Shown piece by piece: positions 62,028 through 64,000 of a stretch of DNA of 64,000 nucleotides. The notes below the pieces were generated by a model. It saw nothing but the letters and a program-made list of their open reading frames with translations, did not search any database and was not told the origin of the DNA. The first letter of the stretch is position 1. Every line of letters starts with the position of its first letter. A program made the translations under genes and the position numbers. Origin of the DNA: CAYSWK01 sp964434735 (GTDB lineage: Archaea; Micrarchaeota; Micrarchaeia; Anstonellales; Bilamarchaeaceae); assembly GCA_964434735.1 (NCBI GenBank), contig CAYSWK010000001.1:1-64000 (forward strand). Direction: 5' to 3'.

Positions 62028-62336
62028 ATGACAAAAGTCGACCCATATTTGCATGCAGTGCTCCTTTTGCACGGTGCAGGAAAAGAAGTTTCAGCTGCTT
62101 CAATCTCAAGTGTCTTGAAGGCAGCAGGTGCAGAACACGACGAAGCAAAGGCAAAAGTCCTTGCAGATGCAGTCAAAGGAGTTAACTTTGAAGACCTCCT
62201 CAAGAACGCATTGGCAGTCGCAGCGGCACCCGCAGCAGCGGCTCCTGCAGCAGCACCCAAGAAGGAAGAGAAGAAAGAAGACGCAGGCAAGACCGAAGCT
62301 CAAGCAGCTGAAGGTTTGGCATCGCTCTTTGGTTAA
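62028..62336 (+). CDS. rpl12: Ribosomal protein P1 (archaeal L12)
   Basis: 102-aa acidic stalk protein. N-terminal dimer domain with DPYLHAVLLLHGAGKEVSAA, Ala/Pro hinge, Lys/Glu segment and the factor-binding end AAEGLASLFG. It recruits elongation factors. A T-rich terminator follows. Confidence 0.96.
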   Translation: MTKVDPYLHAVLLLHGAGKEVSAASISSVLKAAGAEHDEAKAKVLADAVKGVNFEDLLKNALAVAAAPAAAAPAAAPKKEEKKEDAGKTEAQAAEGLASLFG

Positions 62337-62368
62337 TCTCTCTTTTTTTCTTTTTTATTCTTGTTTTT
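62337..62368 (+). terminator. Oligo-T terminator of the ribosomal stalk operon
   Basis: Runs of seven and six T right after the P1 stop, then more T-rich sequence; the classic archaeal terminator form. Confidence 0.75.
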
Positions 62369-62398
62369 AATAATTACAATACCTTTTTTGATAGGAAT

Positions 62399-63016
62399 CT
62401 ATTTATCAAAAAACTCATGGAAAAAATGGGGAAATCCATGCAAATCTCTTAAAAAAGCGATAAAATCATCCGGATTTTCAACTCTACTTTTAAACTGCGA
62501 GTCGATCTTAACAAATTTTTGATATTCAGTAATTCCATATGCGTGGGTTACGTCTTCCAATTGGGCACCGATGCGTTGTGCACAATGCCTAAGTCGTTCA
62601 CGCAATAGTTTTGCATCAAATTCATCATCTACATAAAAAACAAAACGCTTGCCGGGCAACTCAGGTCGGTACCCGCCCCATTTAGCAAAAAAAGGGTATT
62701 CTGGAAATTGTTTTGCAAGTTCAATAATAATAGTATGCATCTGCTGCAAAGGATTATGGCCCATAACAAAACCTGAAAGACGTTGATCATCTCTTAAAGC
62801 GCGAAGATCAATTTCGGCTTTTCCATGAAGTAACATTTCAAGTAAAAGGCAGGTGGCCACACCAGTCCTTTTATCGGCCTTGGAACGATCCCAATCAGAA
62901 GGCAAATGCCTTGCATAACTCCAGTATGGATTGTGAGGCTGAGTATCAACTAAAGGTGTTTCGATAGCTCCTTTGCCAACGTGAGAACGAGCAATACGAA
63001 AAGCCAGCTGAATCAT
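62399..63016 (-). CDS. Unknown protein divergent from the RelA/SpoT-like gene
   Basis: 205-aa soluble protein of no family I recognise. It begins MIQLAFRIARSHVGKGAIET and contains SYARHLPSDWDRSKADKRTG, WGGYRPELPGKRFVFYVDDE and an aromatic/His-rich end (HGFPHFFHEFF). It is charged with scattered His, Asp and Trp, so an enzyme is plausible. ATG 63016 lies ~26 nt from TTTATAAA (63039-63046): leaderless. The shared promoter region suggests joint control with the next gene. Confidence 0.65.
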   Translation of the reverse strand: MIQLAFRIARSHVGKGAIETPLVDTQPHNPYWSYARHLPSDWDRSKADKRTGVATCLLLEMLLHGKAEIDLRALRDDQRLSGFVMGHNPLQQMHTIIIELAKQFPEYPFFAKWGGYRPELPGKRFVFYVDDEFDAKLLRERLRHCAQRIGAQLEDVTHAYGITEYQKFVKIDSQFKSRVENPDDFIAFLRDLHGFPHFFHEFFDK

Positions 63017-63038
63017 ATATTTCTTGAGACCAATTCTC

Positions 63039-63046
63039 TTTATAAA
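63039..63046 (-). promoter_or_regulatory. TATA box for the unknown divergent gene
   Basis: TTTATAAA (self-complementary), 26 nt before ATG 63016. Only ~32 nt separate it from the TATA of the plus-strand gene, so one bound regulator could control both. Confidence 0.65.
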
Positions 63047-63074
63047 TGTGTTTAAATTTGATAAAAAGTGTAGA

Positions 63075-63083
63075 TTTATAAAA
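63075..63083 (+). promoter_or_regulatory. TATA box for the RelA/SpoT-like gene
   Basis: TTTATAAAA centred 29 nt before ATG 63108, giving a leaderless or nearly leaderless transcript. Confidence 0.65.
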
Positions 63084-63107
63084 CGTTTGAGGAACAATAA
63101 GAGATAC

Positions 63108-63884
63108 ATGCAACTTATCAATTATCGCCCTCATAGTAGCTTTCTTCGACCCCCCAGTCAAACGATAGAAAAAACCTATTCACGTTTGGGGATTACAGAA
63201 AATTTTATACGGGATATTAAGTATGAAAATAGGGAGGAACTTATGCGTGCGCTCCAAAAAAGACACGGGGTTTCACGTGATTTAGCGCGCAGATTACGAA
63301 AAAATTTTGATAAAGAATATCAAAAACGTGAAGGAGAAGTTTTTCTTGAATCCCGAGCAAAGGAAATCGAAAGAATACGGGAAAAACTGACACGTGAAAG
63401 AAGAGCTGAGGTTGCGCCTTGCATACTGCATGATTCTGAAGTAGAGTGGGTAACAAGCATACAAGGACATGAAAATTTTGACGGAATTATGAATATTCAT
63501 GAACGCGTAGTTCGCGCCTTTGGTGGACTAAGGGATTTAGGAGGCGTACGTACCATACCTGACGGGAACTATGCTCAAGATGAAGTAGTGTACACTACTT
63601 TTCAAAGAATACTCGATGTACTTGGAATAACCTCTTCGGAGGAACTTACCGTATTTCTTGACAGATTTTTGCTTGTTGGACCTGAAGAATGGGGATTACG
63701 GTCCATACATATGGGCATAATATATGAGGATGTGCCCGTTGAACTCCAATTTAGGACCATGCAAATGGATTTCTTTGCAAAAACACGATTATTACGAAAA
63801 GGATTAGACAAACCTGAACAAGGACTTACTGAAATAAATTATAGGGAACGAATGCGTGCAAAACAAACAGAGTTTTTAGAATAA
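63108..63884 (+). CDS. RelA/SpoT-like nucleotidyltransferase-domain protein
   Basis: 258-aa protein. A basic helical N-terminal region (1-105; HGVSRDLARRLRKNFDKEYQ) precedes a domain with RSH-synthetase traits: GLRDLGGVRTI (Asp143), GLRSIHM (196-202) and VELQFRT (211-217), matching D-x-G-x-R, G-Y-R-S-x-H and E-I-Q-I-R-T. The G-loop Tyr that stacks on GDP is Leu and the N-terminal ATP-site Arg/Lys motif is not clear. Activity may therefore be altered, as in toxic small alarmone synthetases or RNA pyrophosphotransferases. No HD hydrolase domain. Confidence 0.6.
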   Translation: MQLINYRPHSSFLRPPSQTIEKTYSRLGITENFIRDIKYENREELMRALQKRHGVSRDLARRLRKNFDKEYQKREGEVFLESRAKEIERIREKLTRERRAEVAPCILHDSEVEWVTSIQGHENFDGIMNIHERVVRAFGGLRDLGGVRTIPDGNYAQDEVVYTTFQRILDVLGITSSEELTVFLDRFLLVGPEEWGLRSIHMGIIYEDVPVELQFRTMQMDFFAKTRLLRKGLDKPEQGLTEINYRERMRAKQTEFLE

Positions 63885-63988
63885 AAAACGTTCTGATTAA
63901 CGAGTACGCCAATTCACGCATTTTTCATAATACAAAACTAGATCAAAACTGACTGCTGGAAACTCGAAACGATAAAAGGATCATGATA

Positions 63989-64000
63989 TGCGTCTGCCGG
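63989..64000 (-). tRNA. 3' end of a tRNA cut by the window edge (probable)
   Basis: The last bases read as a minus-strand tRNA 3' end (discriminator A, acceptor strand CAGACGC, then CCGG). They mirror the tRNA-Gly 3' end at 42444. Identity cannot be told; the body lies outside the window. Confidence 0.5.

Noticed and set aside
63039..63107. N-terminal extension of the RelA/SpoT-like protein
   Set aside because: It would start inside the promoter region before the TATA at 63075; ATG 63108 fits a leaderless start.

Overview
The window is a compact, gene-dense stretch of an archaeal chromosome. The evidence is an A-type ATP synthase operon in archaeal order, Alba, archaeal DnaG, SRP54, Nop5, the uL1-uL10-P1 stalk operon, eL41, class III (pilin-type) signal peptides, introns at 37/38 in two tRNA genes, and TATA boxes about 26 nt before many start codons. 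Where a Shine-Dalgarno is used it is GGTGA/GTGATC-like. Short proteins, very small intergenic gaps, a truncated Nop5 and a short uL10 suggest a reduced-genome (DPANN-type) lineage, perhaps Diapherotrites or Micrarchaeota-like. That placement is inference; no rRNA is present to test it.

Layout. 1-9046 (minus): ATP synthase operon H-I-K-E-C-F-A-B-D, with a Yip1-like membrane gene inserted between F and A and a zinc-ribbon membrane gene between B and D. 9093-14302: glutamate dehydrogenase, a tiny Lys-rich peptide, Alba, a DUF92 membrane protein, a sugar-nucleotide transferase, a PAC2 protein, a small pilin-like protein and an MscS-like membrane protein. 14483-19417: inositol-phosphate synthase, a DUF3592 protein, a Hanks-type protein kinase, then a Cys-rich protein coupled to a HerA/TraG-like ATPase. 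19517-23723: tandem Lrp regulator, FolC, SRP54, AbrB-ACT.

23864-30838 is a complete histidine operon, hisD-hisC/N-hisB-hisG-hisH-hisA-hisF-hisIE. HisC is fused to a HAD phosphatase, and hisD appears to need a +1 frameshift near its start. 30883-41682 carries small lipoproteins (one with a cytochrome b5 domain), redox and PLP-homeostasis genes, an endonuclease IV-like protein, HisRS, a KaiC-like ATPase, Nop5, a phosphoesterase and a GNAT enzyme. 41692-44396 is a tRNA-rich segment (Ser-GCT, Gly-TCC, Ser-CGA with intron, Thr-CGT with intron, Pro-TGG) around triosephosphate isomerase.

44484-50689: a RecB-type nuclease and an envelope cluster (GT2, membrane thioredoxin, LemA, HtpX, a winged-helix coiled-coil protein). 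51021-53658: DnaG, a mini-Toprim protein, DUF167 and a CBS protein. 53774-59230: a Tad/archaellum-like pilus operon (ATPase, unknown coiled-coil protein, two TadC, pilin). 59300-62336: DUF4304, then ribosomal genes uS10, eL41, uL1, uL10 and P1. 62399-63884: a divergent pair of an unknown gene and a RelA/SpoT-like gene. The window ends inside a probable tRNA. No CRISPR array, insertion sequence or rRNA was seen, and no gene-free stretch exceeds about 300 bases.
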